From assembly GCF_000236785.1 (NCBI RefSeq), contig NZ_AGUF01000047.1, positions 1 to 64,000 of the forward strand: a DNA stretch of 64,000 bases, given 5' to 3'. The DNA is from Achromobacter arsenitoxydans SY8 (GTDB taxonomy: Bacteria > Pseudomonadota > Gammaproteobacteria > Burkholderiales > Burkholderiaceae_B). Of the stretch, positions 1 through 9,108 are shown piece by piece. Each line of letters starts with the position of its first letter. Positions within the stretch are counted from its first letter, which is position 1. The notes beneath the pieces were generated by a model. That model was given only the letters and a program-made list of their open reading frames with translations. It did not search any database and was not told the DNA's origin. Position numbers and translations under genes: made by a program.

Positions 1-1
1 G

Positions 2-733
2 CAAGACCTGGAAACGTCCACCGTCATCTTCGCCAAGAACGAAAACGTCGTGCGTCCCATCGCTTCCATTTCGAAGTTGATGACCGCCGTCGTGGTCGTG
101 GACGCCAACCTGCCCATGGATGAAATGCTGGAGATCACCGACGAAGACGTCGACGAACTCAAGCACACCACTTCGCGGCTGCGCGTGGGCACCAAGCTGT
201 CGCGCGGCGACATGCTGCACCTGGCGCTGATGTCTTCCGAGAACCGCGCCGCCAATGCGCTGGGCCGCCACTATCCGGGCGGCCTGCCCGCTTTTGTGGC
301 CGCCATGAACGCCAAGGCGCAGTCGCTGGGCATGACCAGCACGCGCTTCATCGAACCCACCGGCCTGTCCAGCAACAACGTGTCGTCGCCGCACGACCTG
401 GCGCGCCTGTTGCGCGCGGCGTCGCAGCGTCCGCTGATTCACCGCTACTCCACCGACACGGAGTACGAGGTCGAGATCAACAACCGCACGCAGACCTTCC
501 GCAACACCAACCTGCTGGTGCGCAAGCCTGACTGGGACATCAAGGTGTCCAAGACCGGCTACATCAATGAAGCGGGCGAGTGCCTGGTAATGCTGGCGCG
601 CATCAATGGCCGCGACCTGGCCATCGTGCTGCTCGATTCGCAGGGCAAGCTCTCGCGCATCGGCGACGCCGTGCGCATCCGCCGCATCGTGCAGAGCGAA
701 GTGGCGCTGGCGTCGATCCAGTCCGGCGGCTGA
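2..733 (+). CDS. pbpG: D-alanyl-D-alanine endopeptidase (PBP7/PbpG type), 5' end missing
   Basis: Serine peptidase of the S11 family that trims peptidoglycan cross-links in the periplasm. The reading frame is open from the first bases of the window, so the signal peptide and start lie upstream. The remaining 243 residues carry all three penicillin-binding motifs in order: SISK near residue 22 of the visible part (nucleophilic Ser), SEN in the SSENRAANAL segment near residue 78, and KTG in VSKTGYI near residue 173. The C-terminal extension typical of carboxypeptidases DacA/DacC is absent, which favours the shorter PBP7 type. A strong terminator follows directly. The family is certain; the exact subfamily is inferred from length and motif context. 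Confidence 0.9.
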   Translation, partial: QDLETSTVIFAKNENVVRPIASISKLMTAVVVVDANLPMDEMLEITDEDVDELKHTTSRLRVGTKLSRGDMLHLALMSSENRAANALGRHYPGGLPAFVAAMNAKAQSLGMTSTRFIEPTGLSSNNVSSPHDLARLLRAASQRPLIHRYSTDTEYEVEINNRTQTFRNTNLLVRKPDWDIKVSKTGYINEAGECLVMLARINGRDLAIVLLDSQGKLSRIGDAVRIRRIVQSEVALASIQSGG

Positions 734-763
734 TGCCGGCTTGAACGCGGCGCGCCGCAAGCA

Positions 764-792
764 AAAGGCCCGATAAACAACATCGGGCCTTT
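764..792. terminator. Bidirectional rho-independent terminator
   Basis: Perfect 11-bp stem AAAGGCCCGAT / ATCGGGCCTTT with a 7-nt loop, carrying A-rich and T-rich flanks. It lies between two convergent genes, so it can serve both. Confidence 0.85.
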
Positions 793-812
793 CGCATTTG
801 GGTTGCGGGAAT

Positions 813-1199
813 CTAGGCGGCCCGGCGCTTGGGGACCAGCGGCTGCGCGTCGCATAGCGAAGGCGGCAACCCTTCCAGCACGGCCCGCGCATCCAGCGAG
901 CCGATGGGCACGCTGGCATCCACCGGAATCCGGCCTTCGGCCTGCAGCAGCTGATACCGCAGGCAGCACACGCGCAGGAAGGACGTGAAATTTGCGGCCT
1001 CGCCGCGGTACTCGACCAGTTCGTCGTACAGACGTTCTATCAGTTGCGTGACGCGCATGCCGTCGCGCGCGGCCAGCTCTTCCAAGACCTGCCAGAACAA
1101 GTGCTCAAGCCGCAGGCTGGTCGCCACGCCATGCAGGCGCAGGGAGCGGGTTTCGGAGGCATACGATTGTTCGCTGGCTCGGATGAAGATTTCACACAT
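813..1199 (-). CDS. Small ribbon-helix-helix-like protein
   Basis: A 128-residue protein without an assignable pathway. The first half (SLRLHGVATSLRLEHLFW, then a helix with TQLIERLYDELVEY) resembles the ribbon-helix-helix domain of the RHH_4 type: a short strand followed by two helices, used by many small DNA-binding repressors. The second half is a hydrophobic helix with CCLRYQLL, then a Pro-rich tail ending in KRRAA. The start at 1199 is chosen because AGGAG sits 5 nt upstream (1205-1209 on the complement); an in-frame start at 1232 has no such site. It stands alone between convergent pbpG and divergent adhP. Family assignment is by pattern recall only. Confidence 0.6.
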   Translation of the reverse strand: MCEIFIRASEQSYASETRSLRLHGVATSLRLEHLFWQVLEELAARDGMRVTQLIERLYDELVEYRGEAANFTSFLRVCCLRYQLLQAEGRIPVDASVPIGSLDARAVLEGLPPSLCDAQPLVPKRRAA

Positions 1200-1457
1200 G
1201 GGAGCTCCTGGGATGCCGGGCAACGCGCCCACTGCGGCGGACGCGCCTGCGCCCCAATTTACGACGTTTGCCGCGCCGGCGGCAACCGAGCCAACCCGCA
1301 GGCCGCTCGCTTTGCGTCCCCGGCTAAGCGACTGCCCCTTCCTTCTGCAACCACGCGTTACCCGTCATTGCTGCGCCCGCCCAAGTTGATATAAATCATG
1401 GTCTTGGACGCCCGTGCGTTCGAGCATAGTGAAACTGATCAGACTTCGGAGGTAGTG

Positions 1458-2483
1458 ATGGACAAGACCATGAAGGCCGCAGTTGCACGAGCATTCGGCA
1501 AACCCCTGGTAATCGAAGAAGTCGCAGTGCCGCGCCCGGGCCCGGGCGAACTGCTGGTGAAGATCGAAGCCTGCGGCGTGTGCCACACGGACCTGCATGC
1601 CGTCGAAGGCGACTGGCCCGTCAAGCCCAATCCCCCATTCATCCCCGGCCACGAAGGCGTGGGCCATGTCGTCGCGGTGGGCGCAGGCGTCACCCATGTC
1701 AAAGAAGGCGACCGCGTGGGCATCCCCTGGCTGTATTCGGCCTGCGGACATTGCGAACACTGCCTGGGCGGATGGGAAACCCTGTGTGAACAGCAGCAGA
1801 ACGCGGGCTACTCGGTCAACGGCGGCTTTGCCGAATACGCGCTGGCCGCGGCCGATTATGTCGGCCTGCTGCCCAAGAACGTCGGCTTCGTCGATATCGC
1901 TCCCGTGCTGTGCGCGGGCGTCACCGTATACAAGGGCCTGAAGATGACGGACACCCGGCCGGGCAACTGGGTGGTCATTTCGGGCATCGGCGGTCTGGGG
2001 CACATGGCGGTGCAATACGCCAAGGCCATGGGCCTGAACGTGGCCGCCGTGGACATCGACGATGCCAAGCTCGACTTTGCGCGCCGCCTGGGCGCGGAAG
2101 TCACGGTCAACGCCAAGACCACGGATCCCGCCGCCTACCTGAAGCGCGAGATCGGCGGCGCGCACGGCGCGCTGATCACCGCGGTATCGCCCAAGGCCTT
2201 CGAACAGGCGCTGGGCATGGTGCGCCGCGGCGGAACGATCTCCCTGAACGGGCTGCCGCCCGGGGACTTCCCCCTGTCGATTTTCGACATGGTGCTGAAC
2301 GGCGTGACCGTGCGAGGCTCCATTGTCGGATCCCGCCTGGATCTGCAGGAGTCCCTGCAGTTCGCCGAGGAAGGCAAGGTCCACGCCACGGTCGCCACGG
2401 AAAGCCTGGAGAACATCAACGACGTCTTCGACCGCATGAAGAAGGGCCAGATCGAAGGCCGCATCGTGCTCGACTTCGCCTGA
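1458..2483 (+). CDS. adhP: Zinc-dependent alcohol dehydrogenase AdhP
   Basis: Cytosolic medium-chain dehydrogenase that interconverts primary alcohols and aldehydes with NAD. The 341-residue length matches the AdhP family. Seen in order: catalytic zinc ligands in [10 protein letters not shown] and GHEGVGHVV, structural zinc cysteines in [15 protein letters not shown], and the Rossmann glycine motif [17 protein letters not shown] followed by VDIDD at the end of strand two (NAD preference). The start at 1458 is favoured over an upstream in-frame ATG at 1398 by GGAGG at 1448-1452, 5 nt away. Monocistronic, with a terminator after it. The physiological substrate cannot be read from the sequence. 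Confidence 0.95.
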   Translation: MDKTMKAAVARAFGKPLVIEEVAVPRPGPGELLVKIEACGVCHTDLHAVEGDWPVKPNPPFIPGHEGVGHVVAVGAGVTHVKEGDRVGIPWLYSACGHCEHCLGGWETLCEQQQNAGYSVNGGFAEYALAAADYVGLLPKNVGFVDIAPVLCAGVTVYKGLKMTDTRPGNWVVISGIGGLGHMAVQYAKAMGLNVAAVDIDDAKLDFARRLGAEVTVNAKTTDPAAYLKREIGGAHGALITAVSPKAFEQALGMVRRGGTISLNGLPPGDFPLSIFDMVLNGVTVRGSIVGSRLDLQESLQFAEEGKVHATVATESLENINDVFDRMKKGQIEGRIVLDFA

Positions 2484-2503
2484 CGCCAGGTATCGCGAAT
2501 AGC

Positions 2504-2536
2504 AACGCCCGGGACGGCCATGCCGCCCCGGGCGTT
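2504..2536. terminator. Bidirectional terminator between adhP and the DJ-1/PfpI gene
   Basis: Perfect 10-bp GC-rich stem AACGCCCGGG / CCCGGGCGTT followed by CATCTTTG. It lies between two convergent genes. The T-run is short, so strength is uncertain. Confidence 0.65.
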
Positions 2537-2558
2537 CATCTTTGACAGGCGCCGCGCG

Positions 2559-3137
2559 TCAGTGCGTGATCTTCGTGCCCAGCACCGCCAGGAACTGCGC
2601 CATCCAGGCCGGATGGGCAGGCCAGGCCGGCGCCGACACCAGGTTGCCGTCGGTATAGGCTTGGTCAACGCCGATCTCGGCATAGGTGCCGCCCGCCAGA
2701 CGGACTTCCGGGGCGCACGCCGGGTACGCCGAGCACGTGCGGCCTTTCAGCACGCCCGCCGCGGCCAGCAGTTGCGCGCCGTGGCATACCGCCGCGATGG
2801 GCTTGTTCGCCTTGTCGAAGGCGCGCACGATATCCAGCACTTTTTCGTTCAGGCGCAGATACTCGGGCGCGCGGCCGCCCGGGATCACCAGCCCATCGTA
2901 GGACGAAGGTTCGACGCGGTCGAAGTCGTAGTTCAGCGTGAAGTTGTGGCCGCGCTTTTCGGTGTAGGTCTGCGCGCCTTCGAAATCATGGATGGAGGTG
3001 GCCACCGTGTCGCCGGCCTTCTTGTCCGGGCAGACCGCGTGCACCGTGTGCCCCACCGTCAGCAGCGTCTGGAACGGCACCATGGTCTCGTAGTCTTCGG
3101 CATAGTCGCCGACCAGCATCAACAGTCGTTTGCTCAT
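2559..3137 (-). CDS. DJ-1/PfpI family protein
   Basis: Cytosolic class I glutamine-amidotransferase-like protein of 192 residues. The nucleophilic elbow AAVCHGAQ places Cys118 next to His119, and the acidic partner that usually sits near the N-terminus is present in GDYAEDYE (residues 10-17). [12 protein letters not shown] is the typical loop before the elbow. Members act as protein or nucleotide deglycases, chaperones or small-molecule hydratases; which applies here cannot be told. The start at 3137 has AAGGAG a few bases upstream. It is convergent with adhP and follows ybaK on the same strand with a 125-nt gap, probably with its own promoter. Confidence 0.88.
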   Translation of the reverse strand: MSKRLLMLVGDYAEDYETMVPFQTLLTVGHTVHAVCPDKKAGDTVATSIHDFEGAQTYTEKRGHNFTLNYDFDRVEPSSYDGLVIPGGRAPEYLRLNEKVLDIVRAFDKANKPIAAVCHGAQLLAAAGVLKGRTCSAYPACAPEVRLAGGTYAEIGVDQAYTDGNLVSAPAWPAHPAWMAQFLAVLGTKITH

Positions 3138-3262
3138 GATTGTCTCCTTGGGATGAGGGTGGCGTCCGGTTGCGCGCCCGACGTCCGGGCTCCGGCTCTT
3201 GATGTTCTCGCCCCCATTTTGCCCGCGCGGATTTCAGGCCGGGTGGTAGCGGGATACCACCT

Positions 3263-3751
3263 TCACTCCAGCGCCACGGCCACCGGCCGCGCGCCCAGCA
3301 GATCCACCAGCACCTTGGGGGCAATGCCCACCAGATAGCCGCGCCGCCCGCCGTTGATGTAGACCACCGGATACTCCAGCACCTCGGCTTCCACCCACAC
3401 GGGCATCTTCTTGCGGGTGCCGAATGGAGACGTGCCGCCCACCTGGTAGCCGGAATGGCGCTGCGCGACTTCGGGCTTGCAGGGTTCGACCCTTTTCAGC
3501 CCGGCCTGGCGCGCCAGGTTCTTGGTGGAGACCTCGCGGTCGCCGTGCATGACGACGATCAGCGGCTTGGCCGATTCGTCTTCCATCACCAGCGTCTTCA
3601 CGACCGCGTGCGGGTCCAGGCCAAGCTGGCGCGCGGCCTCGCCGGCGCCGCCGTGGTCGACGTAGTCGTAGGTGTGCTCGGTGTAGGCCACCTTGTTCTG
3701 TTTGAGGAACTGGGTGGCGGGCGTTTCGGATACGTGGCGGGCTTTGCTCAT
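3263..3751 (-). CDS. ybaK: Cys-tRNA(Pro)/Cys-tRNA(Cys) deacylase YbaK
   Basis: Trans-editing factor that hydrolyses Cys wrongly attached to tRNA-Pro by ProRS. The 162-residue single-domain protein shows the YbaK/EbsC signature: TPATQFLKQNKVAY at the N-terminus, the catalytic-lysine segment VVKTLVMED near residue 50, VSTKNLARQAGLKRVEPC, the GY-VGG-SPFG loop (HSGYQVGGTSPFGTRKKMPV), and INGGRRGYLVGI near the end. Length is normal for the family. It lies downstream of xerD on the same strand with a 39-nt gap, so the two may be co-transcribed. Confidence 0.93.
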   Translation of the reverse strand: MSKARHVSETPATQFLKQNKVAYTEHTYDYVDHGGAGEAARQLGLDPHAVVKTLVMEDESAKPLIVVMHGDREVSTKNLARQAGLKRVEPCKPEVAQRHSGYQVGGTSPFGTRKKMPVWVEAEVLEYPVVYINGGRRGYLVGIAPKVLVDLLGARPVAVALE

Positions 3752-3790
3752 GAGGAATGCCGGGTTCGAAAGAAAATGGGATGACGGCGG

Positions 3791-4771
3791 CTAAGCGCGC
3801 GGGTGATGCGCCGCGTGCAGCGCCTTCAGGCGCTCTCGGGCCACATGCGTATAGATCTGCGTGGTGGAAATGTCCGCGTGGCCCAGCAGCATCTGCACCA
3901 CGCGCAGGTCGGCGCCATGGTTCAAGAGGTGCGTCGCGAAGGCGTGCCGCAGCACGTGGGGCGACAGGGGCGCGTGCACGTCGGCCAGCAGGGCGTACTT
4001 CTTGACCAGTTGCCAGAACGCCTGCCGCGACATCGCCTCGGCGCGGCTGGTGATGAACAGCGCATCGCTAACACGCCCCGCCGCCAGTTCGGGGCGGGCG
4101 GTGGCCAGGTACTGCCCGATCCAGTGCGCGGCTTCGGCGCCCAGCGGCACGAGGCGGTCCTTGCCCCCCTTGCCCTGCACCACCCGCACCACGCCTTCGT
4201 TCAGGCTCACGTCCAGCGCGCGCACGCCAACCAGTTCCGACACGCGCAAGCCCGTGGCGTACAGCGTTTCCAGCATGGCGCGGTCGCGCAGGCCGCGCGG
4301 CTCGCCAAGATCGGGCGCGCGCAGCAAGGCGTCCACCTGCTGTTCGGACAGGGTCTTGGGCATGCGCGGCGGCTGCTTGGCGGCCACCAGCGTCAGGCAG
4401 GGGTCATGACCGGAGCGGTGTTCGCGCAGGGCCCAGGCGTAGAAGCGGCGCAGCGCGGCCAGGCGGCGGTTGGCGGTGGTGGCGCGCGTTTCCTCGTGGC
4501 GGAACGCGAACCAGGCCTCGATGTCGGCCTTCTGCGCCTCGCACAGGGGCTTGGCCGGGCCGGCGTCGGGCACGCGGCCCGCGGCCTCGCCGTGGCGGTC
4601 GGCCATTTCCCGGGCGTAGGCCTCGGGGTCCTCCAGCCAGCGCGCAAATCCGGTGAGGTCGCGCCGGTAGGCGGCCAGGGTGTTGGCGGACAGTCCGTCC
4701 TCGAGCCAGACGGCGTCGATGAAAGCGTCGATATCGGCCTGGGAGGCCAGCGGCTGGCGGGTGTTGGACAT
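3791..4771 (-). CDS. xerD: Site-specific tyrosine recombinase XerD
   Basis: Resolves chromosome dimers with XerC at the dif site. The protein has 326 residues: an N-terminal SAM-like core-binding domain (residues 10-125) and a C-terminal catalytic domain. Catalytic residues are visible: Arg in ATGLRVSELVG, Lys in GKGGKDRLVPLG, the HxLR box in SPHVLRHAFATHLLNHG, the second His in LLGHADISTTQIYTHV, and the nucleophilic Tyr in that same segment. A Gly/Ala-rich insertion at about residues 50-75 is longer than in E. coli XerD. The gene starts 9 nt after the upstream LysR gene, suggesting shared transcription. XerD rather than XerC is favoured by the RHAFATHLLNHGADLRVVQ wording. Confidence 0.92.
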   Translation of the reverse strand: MSNTRQPLASQADIDAFIDAVWLEDGLSANTLAAYRRDLTGFARWLEDPEAYAREMADRHGEAAGRVPDAGPAKPLCEAQKADIEAWFAFRHEETRATTANRRLAALRRFYAWALREHRSGHDPCLTLVAAKQPPRMPKTLSEQQVDALLRAPDLGEPRGLRDRAMLETLYATGLRVSELVGVRALDVSLNEGVVRVVQGKGGKDRLVPLGAEAAHWIGQYLATARPELAAGRVSDALFITSRAEAMSRQAFWQLVKKYALLADVHAPLSPHVLRHAFATHLLNHGADLRVVQMLLGHADISTTQIYTHVARERLKALHAAHHPRA

Positions 4772-4780
4772 GACGGGATT

Positions 4781-5707
4781 CTACGGCTGGGCGCGGCCGG
4801 CAAGGCGTTCGCCCACGCCGGCGGCGGCCGACTTGAGCCAGGTTTCGAACAATTTGAGCGCCTCGGAACGGTCGCTGCGTTGGGGATAGCCGAAGTAATA
4901 GCCCTGGCTGACCGCCAGCGATTGCGGCACCGGCATGGCCAGCGAGCCCTGGTCCAGCGCGGGCTGCGCCAGGAAACGCGGCATCAGCCCGACGCCCAGG
5001 CCAGCTTGCACGGCCGCCATCACCATGGTGAAAAGCTCGTACCGCGGACCGCCCGCCGCCTGCGGGCCGTACAGATAGTTATTGGCGGCGTACCACTGAC
5101 GCCAGGCATCGGGCCGCGAGGCCAGATGCAGATGGGTCATGCCGGACAGCGCGCTGGCGCCCTGCTCCGCGGCGCGGGCCGCCAGCTCGGGCGCGCAGAC
5201 GGGAACCAGCTCGCGTTCGGGGAACAGCAGCCCGCCCTGGGTGCCGGGCCACAACCCGTCCCCGTGGTAGAGCGCGCCATCGAAGGGCTGGTCCTTGAAC
5301 TGGAAAGGCAAGGTGCGCACGGACAGGCTGACGGTGATGTCGCCATGCTCGCGCTGGAAGTCCGCCAGGCGCGGAATCAGCCAGGTGGTGGCCAGCGTGG
5401 GCACCACGGCGATGTGGATGCTGCGGCCCATGCCGGTGCGGCTGACCAGGCCGAACGTGTCTTTTTCGATCTGGTCCAGATGGTGGCGGATGCGGCCGGC
5501 GTATTCCGCCCCATGGTCGGTCAGCACGATGCGCCTGCGCACCCGCGTGAAGAGCTGCACGCCCAGGCGCGCCTCCAGGCTGGCGACCTGCCGGTAGACC
5601 GCGCTATGGGTCAGGGACAATTCCTCGGCCGCGCGCGAAAAGCTGCCCAGGCGGGCAGATGCCTCGAAGGCCTGCAGGGCGCTCAGATTGGGGATGCCGT
5701 TTCTCAT
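4781..5707 (-). CDS. LysR-type regulator (GcvA-like), divergent from a ThDP enzyme gene
   Basis: DNA-binding regulator of about 308 residues. The N-terminus (PNLSALQAFEASARLGSFSR, then AAEELSLTHSAVYRQVASLE) is the winged helix-turn-helix of LysR proteins, closest in wording to GcvA-type members; the rest is a periplasmic-binding-protein-like effector domain. The start is placed at ATG 5707, which gives the usual short N-terminus; a GTG at 5764 and an ATG at 5752 are in frame and no ribosome site clearly decides. It is divergent from the ThDP enzyme gene at 5875, and a perfect inverted repeat lies between them. It probably controls that gene, perhaps also gcdH further on. The effector is unknown. 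Confidence 0.88.
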   Translation of the reverse strand: MRNGIPNLSALQAFEASARLGSFSRAAEELSLTHSAVYRQVASLEARLGVQLFTRVRRRIVLTDHGAEYAGRIRHHLDQIEKDTFGLVSRTGMGRSIHIAVVPTLATTWLIPRLADFQREHGDITVSLSVRTLPFQFKDQPFDGALYHGDGLWPGTQGGLLFPERELVPVCAPELAARAAEQGASALSGMTHLHLASRPDAWRQWYAANNYLYGPQAAGGPRYELFTMVMAAVQAGLGVGLMPRFLAQPALDQGSLAMPVPQSLAVSQGYYFGYPQRSDRSEALKLFETWLKSAAAGVGERLAGRAQP

Positions 5708-5797
5708 GGAGCGGATGACGCCAGGAGCCGGCCCGGGGCCGGTGCGCTGCATGCTGCGGCGCACCAGGCGCGACGTGCCGGCGGATCAATAGATTGT

Positions 5798-5814
5798 GCA
5801 ATTTTATCAATTGC
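5798..5814. promoter_or_regulatory. Inverted repeat, likely LysR operator
   Basis: Perfect 6-bp arms GCAATT-TTATC-AATTGC. The dyad is of a size typical for LysR recognition sites. It sits in the 167-nt divergent region between the LysR gene and the ThDP enzyme gene and overlaps the predicted -35 of the latter. Binding by this particular regulator is inferred from position. Confidence 0.55.
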
Positions 5815-5839
5815 GTTGTGCGCTCAGGGAACATATGCT
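5811..5839 (+). promoter_or_regulatory. Predicted sigma-70 promoter of the ThDP enzyme gene
   Basis: TTGCGT (5811-5816), 17-nt spacer, TATGCT (5834-5839). Each hexamer matches the consensus at four positions. It lies 36 nt before the start codon, with the inverted repeat overlapping the -35. Confidence 0.4.
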
Positions 5840-5874
5840 CGGGAATCCTACCCTAGGCTAATCACGACACCACC

Positions 5875-7557
5875 ATGCCTCAGCAAGATTCCCGCCTTGG
5901 CGGTCACATCCTGGTCGACCAGCTGGTCGCCCAGGGCGTCAAACATGTGTTCTGCGTTCCCGGCGAAAGCTATCTGGCGGTGCTGGACGGCCTGCACGAC
6001 GCCGATATCAAGGTCACCGTGTGCCGCCAGGAAGGCGGCGCGGCCATGATGGCCGACGCCCACGGCAAGCTCACCGGCGAGCCCGGCATCTGCATGGTCA
6101 CCCGCGGCCCCGGCGCCTCGAACGCGCTGGCCGGCGTGCACATCTCCAAGCAGGACTCCACGCCGATGATCCTGTTCGTCGGCCAGATCGAACGCGGCAT
6201 GCGCGAACGCGAAGCCTTCCAGGAAATGGACTACCGCGCCGTGTTCGGCACCCAGGCCAAGTGGGTCACCGAAATCGACCAGGTCGAACGCATTCCCGAA
6301 CTGATTTCCCGCGCCTTCCACATTGCCACCTCCGGCCGTCCCGGCCCGGTCGTGATCGCGCTGCCCGAAGACATGCTGGTCGAAGCCGCCAAAGTGGCCG
6401 ACGCCCCGCGCTACGAAGTGATCGAATCCGCCCCCACGGCCGGCCAGCTCGCCGACCTGGAAAAGCTGCTGGCCGATGCCAAGAACCCGGTCGCCATCCT
6501 GGGCGGCGCACGCTGGGACGCCCGCGCCGTGCAGCAGTTCGCCGATTTCGCGCAGCGCCACGCGCTGCCGACCGCCGTGTCGTTCCGCCGCCAGATGCTG
6601 TTCCCGGCCGATCACCCCTGCTTCATCGGCGACGTGGGCCTGGGCATCAATCCCGCCCTGCTCAAGCGCGTGGCCGACGCCGACCTGATCCTGCTGGTCG
6701 GCGGCCGCATGTCTGAAAACCCCAGCCAGGCCTACACGCTGCTGGACATTCCGGTGCCCAGGCAGAAGCTGGTGCACGTGCATCCCGACTCCGCCGAACT
6801 GGGCCGCGTCTACCGCCCCACCCTCGCCATCAACACGTCGCCCGCCGCGTTCGCCGAATCGCTGGCCGGCCTGAAGGCGCCCGCCAAGCCGGTATGGGCC
6901 GAGGGCACGCAGGCGATGCGCGAGTCCTACCTGAAGTGGAGCGACCCCGAAGCCATCACCACCCCGGGCGCGCTGCAACTGGGCCAGGTCATGGCCTATC
7001 TGGAAAAGACGCTGCCCGCCGACGCCATCATGACCAACGGCGCGGGCAATTACGCCACCTGGCTGCACCGCTTCCACCGTTTCACCCGCTACGGCACGCA
7101 GCTGGCGCCCACTTCGGGCTCCATGGGCTATGGCCTGCCCGCGGCCGTGGGCGCCAAGCGCGTCTGGCCGGACAAGACCGTCGTCTGCTTCGCGGGCGAC
7201 GGCTGCTTCCTGATGCACGGCCAGGAATTCGCCACGGCGGTGCAGTATGACCTGCCCATCATCGTGGTGCTGGTGGACAACGGCATGTACGGCACGATCC
7301 GCATGCACCAGGAAAAGCACTACCCGGGCCGCATTTCCGCGACCCAGCTCAAGAACCCGGACTTCGCCGACTACGCGCGCGCCTTTGGCGGCCACGGCGA
7401 ACGCGTCGAGACCACCGAACAATTCGGTCCGGCCTTCGAACGGGCGCTGGCCAGCGGCAAGCCGGCGATCCTGCACTGCTTCATCGACCCGGAAACCATC
7501 AGCCCGTCCACGACCCTGGAAAAGATTCGCGACGCGGCGCTGAAGGCCCAGCACTGA
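5875..7557 (+). CDS. Thiamine-diphosphate-dependent enzyme, acetolactate-synthase-like
   Basis: A 560-residue cytosolic ThDP enzyme with the three-domain layout of the acetolactate synthase/pyruvate oxidase family: N-terminal pyrimidine-binding domain with the conserved Glu in CRQEGGAAMMADAHGK (about residue 52), a middle Rossmann-like domain, and a C-terminal diphosphate-binding domain with GDGCFLMHGQEFATA and the partner Asn in VLVDNGMYG. The reaction cannot be fixed: acetolactate synthase, a 2-oxoacid decarboxylase or a C-C lyase are all possible. No small regulatory ilvN subunit is next to it, which argues against biosynthetic acetolactate synthase. It lies between a divergent LysR gene and gcdH (131-nt gap), so a role in acyl or aromatic catabolism is plausible but unproven. 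Confidence 0.85.
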   Translation: MPQQDSRLGGHILVDQLVAQGVKHVFCVPGESYLAVLDGLHDADIKVTVCRQEGGAAMMADAHGKLTGEPGICMVTRGPGASNALAGVHISKQDSTPMILFVGQIERGMREREAFQEMDYRAVFGTQAKWVTEIDQVERIPELISRAFHIATSGRPGPVVIALPEDMLVEAAKVADAPRYEVIESAPTAGQLADLEKLLADAKNPVAILGGARWDARAVQQFADFAQRHALPTAVSFRRQMLFPADHPCFIGDVGLGINPALLKRVADADLILLVGGRMSENPSQAYTLLDIPVPRQKLVHVHPDSAELGRVYRPTLAINTSPAAFAESLAGLKAPAKPVWAEGTQAMRESYLKWSDPEAITTPGALQLGQVMAYLEKTLPADAIMTNGAGNYATWLHRFHRFTRYGTQLAPTSGSMGYGLPAAVGAKRVWPDKTVVCFAGDGCFLMHGQEFATAVQYDLPIIVVLVDNGMYGTIRMHQEKHYPGRISATQLKNPDFADYARAFGGHGERVETTEQFGPAFERALASGKPAILHCFIDPETISPSTTLEKIRDAALKAQH

Positions 7558-7636
7558 TCCCTGAACCGGCGTCAAGGCCGGCGGCGCGCTGAAGCGCACC
7601 GCCGTGCAAACCCCAACTTGCCGCCCGAATTATTTT

Positions 7637-7648
7637 AAGTTTAAACTT
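7637..7648. promoter_or_regulatory. 12-bp perfect palindrome upstream of gcdH
   Basis: AAGTTTAAACTT lies 40 nt before the gcdH start, overlapping a possible -10 (TAAACT, 18 nt after TTGCCG at 7618). A second dyad, TTCCGA-TC-TCGGAA (7655-7668), follows within 10 nt. Position suggests operators controlling gcdH separately from the upstream gene. Confidence 0.45.
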
Positions 7649-7688
7649 TCTAGATTCCGATCTCGGAAATCCATAGCGGAGACCCAGC

Positions 7689-8882
7689 ATGTCCTCGAAC
7701 CCCTCTTTCCACTGGCAAGACCCCCTGTTGCTGGACCAGCAACTGACTGAAGAAGAACGCATGGTGCGCGACGCCGCCTATGCCTACTCGCAGGACAAGC
7801 TGGCTCCGCGCGTGCTCAACGCCTTCCGCAACGAGAAGACCGATCCGGAAATCTTCTCCGAAATGGGCGAACTCGGCCTGCTGGGCGCCACCATCCCCGT
7901 CGAATACGGCGGCGCCGGCCTGAACTACGTCAGCTACGGCCTGATCGCCCGTGAAGTCGAACGCGTCGACTCCGGCTACCGCTCGATGATGAGCGTGCAG
8001 TCGTCGCTGGTGATGGTGCCGATCAACGAATTCGGCAGCGAAGAACAAAAGAAGAAGTACCTGCCCAAGCTGGCGCGCGGCGAATGGGTCGGCTGCTTCG
8101 GCCTGACCGAACCCAACCACGGCTCCGACCCCGGCGGCATGGAAACCCGCGCCGTCAAGACGGCCGACGGCTACAAGCTGACGGGCAACAAGATGTGGAT
8201 CACCAACTCGCCCATCGCGGACGTGTTCGTGGTGTGGGCCAAGTGCGTCGGCGGCGACTTCGACGGCAAGATCCGCGGCTTCATCCTTGAAAAGGGCATG
8301 AAGGGACTGTCGGCTCCCGCCATCCACGGCAAGGTCGGCCTGCGCGCGTCGATCACCGGTGAAATCGTCATGGACGAAGTGGAAGTGTCCGCCGACCAGA
8401 TGATGCCCGGCGTGTCCGGCCTGAAGGGTCCGTTCACCTGCCTGAATTCCGCCCGCTACGGCATCGCCTGGGGCGCCGTCGGCGCCGCCGAAGCCTGCTG
8501 GCACACCGCCCGCCAGTACACGCTGGACCGCAAGCAGTTCGGCCGCCCGCTGGCCGCCAACCAGCTCATCCAGAAGAAGCTGGCCGACATGCAGACCGAA
8601 ATCACGCTGGCACTGCAAGGCTGCCTGCGCCTGGGCCGCATGAAGGACGAAGGCACCGCCGCCGTCGAGATCACCTCGATCATGAAGCGCAACTCCTGCG
8701 GCAAGGCGCTGGACATCGCTCGCGTGGCCCGCGACATGCTGGGCGGCAACGGCATCTCCGACGAATTCGGCGTGGCCCGCCACCTGGTGAACCTGGAAGT
8801 GGTCAACACCTACGAAGGCACCCATGATGTGCACGCCCTGATCCTGGGCCGCGCGCAAACCGGCATCCAGGCGTTCTATTGA
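7689..8882 (+). CDS. gcdH: Glutaryl-CoA dehydrogenase
   Basis: FAD enzyme that oxidises and decarboxylates glutaryl-CoA to crotonyl-CoA, the final funnel for lysine, tryptophan and some aromatic acids. The 397-residue protein is the normal family length and runs through the acyl-CoA dehydrogenase domains: all-helical N-domain, beta-domain with [16 protein letters not shown] and [17 protein letters not shown], and the C-terminal helical domain. The catalytic Glu base is in [18 protein letters not shown] near residue 376, a wording characteristic of GcdH rather than short-chain acyl-CoA dehydrogenases. GGAGA at 7678-7682 precedes the ATG. A terminator closes the unit. The neighbouring LysR gene may be its regulator. 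Confidence 0.95.
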   Translation: MSSNPSFHWQDPLLLDQQLTEEERMVRDAAYAYSQDKLAPRVLNAFRNEKTDPEIFSEMGELGLLGATIPVEYGGAGLNYVSYGLIAREVERVDSGYRSMMSVQSSLVMVPINEFGSEEQKKKYLPKLARGEWVGCFGLTEPNHGSDPGGMETRAVKTADGYKLTGNKMWITNSPIADVFVVWAKCVGGDFDGKIRGFILEKGMKGLSAPAIHGKVGLRASITGEIVMDEVEVSADQMMPGVSGLKGPFTCLNSARYGIAWGAVGAAEACWHTARQYTLDRKQFGRPLAANQLIQKKLADMQTEITLALQGCLRLGRMKDEGTAAVEITSIMKRNSCGKALDIARVARDMLGGNGISDEFGVARHLVNLEVVNTYEGTHDVHALILGRAQTGIQAFY

Positions 8883-8904
8883 TCGCTCGCCTGCCGTAGC
8901 ATCC

Positions 8905-8930
8905 AAGGCCGCCCGTTGGGCGGCCTTTTT
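8905..8930 (+). terminator. Rho-independent terminator after gcdH
   Basis: Perfect 10-bp stem AAGGCCGCCC / GGGCGGCCTT with a GTT loop and a run of five T. Confidence 0.9.
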
Positions 8931-9108
8931 CGTGGCCCGATGACAATGCGCCGTTCGCACGACTCCCGGCCGCATTGCCGAAAGCCCGTATAGGCGTGCG
9001 CTTGTACACCCCTTACGCTTTGCGGCATTGGCCTGGCACAGGCCCGGACGTTATCCATGGCGTCCGGCGTGCCCGACCCCGGCTTACCCCACCCACCAGG
9101 AGTCGCGC

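Noticed and set aside
5848-7599. A 583-codon open frame on the complement opposite the first ThDP enzyme.
   Set aside because: Same reason: antisense to a gene with clear ThDP motifs, with His/Gly/Arg-rich composition.
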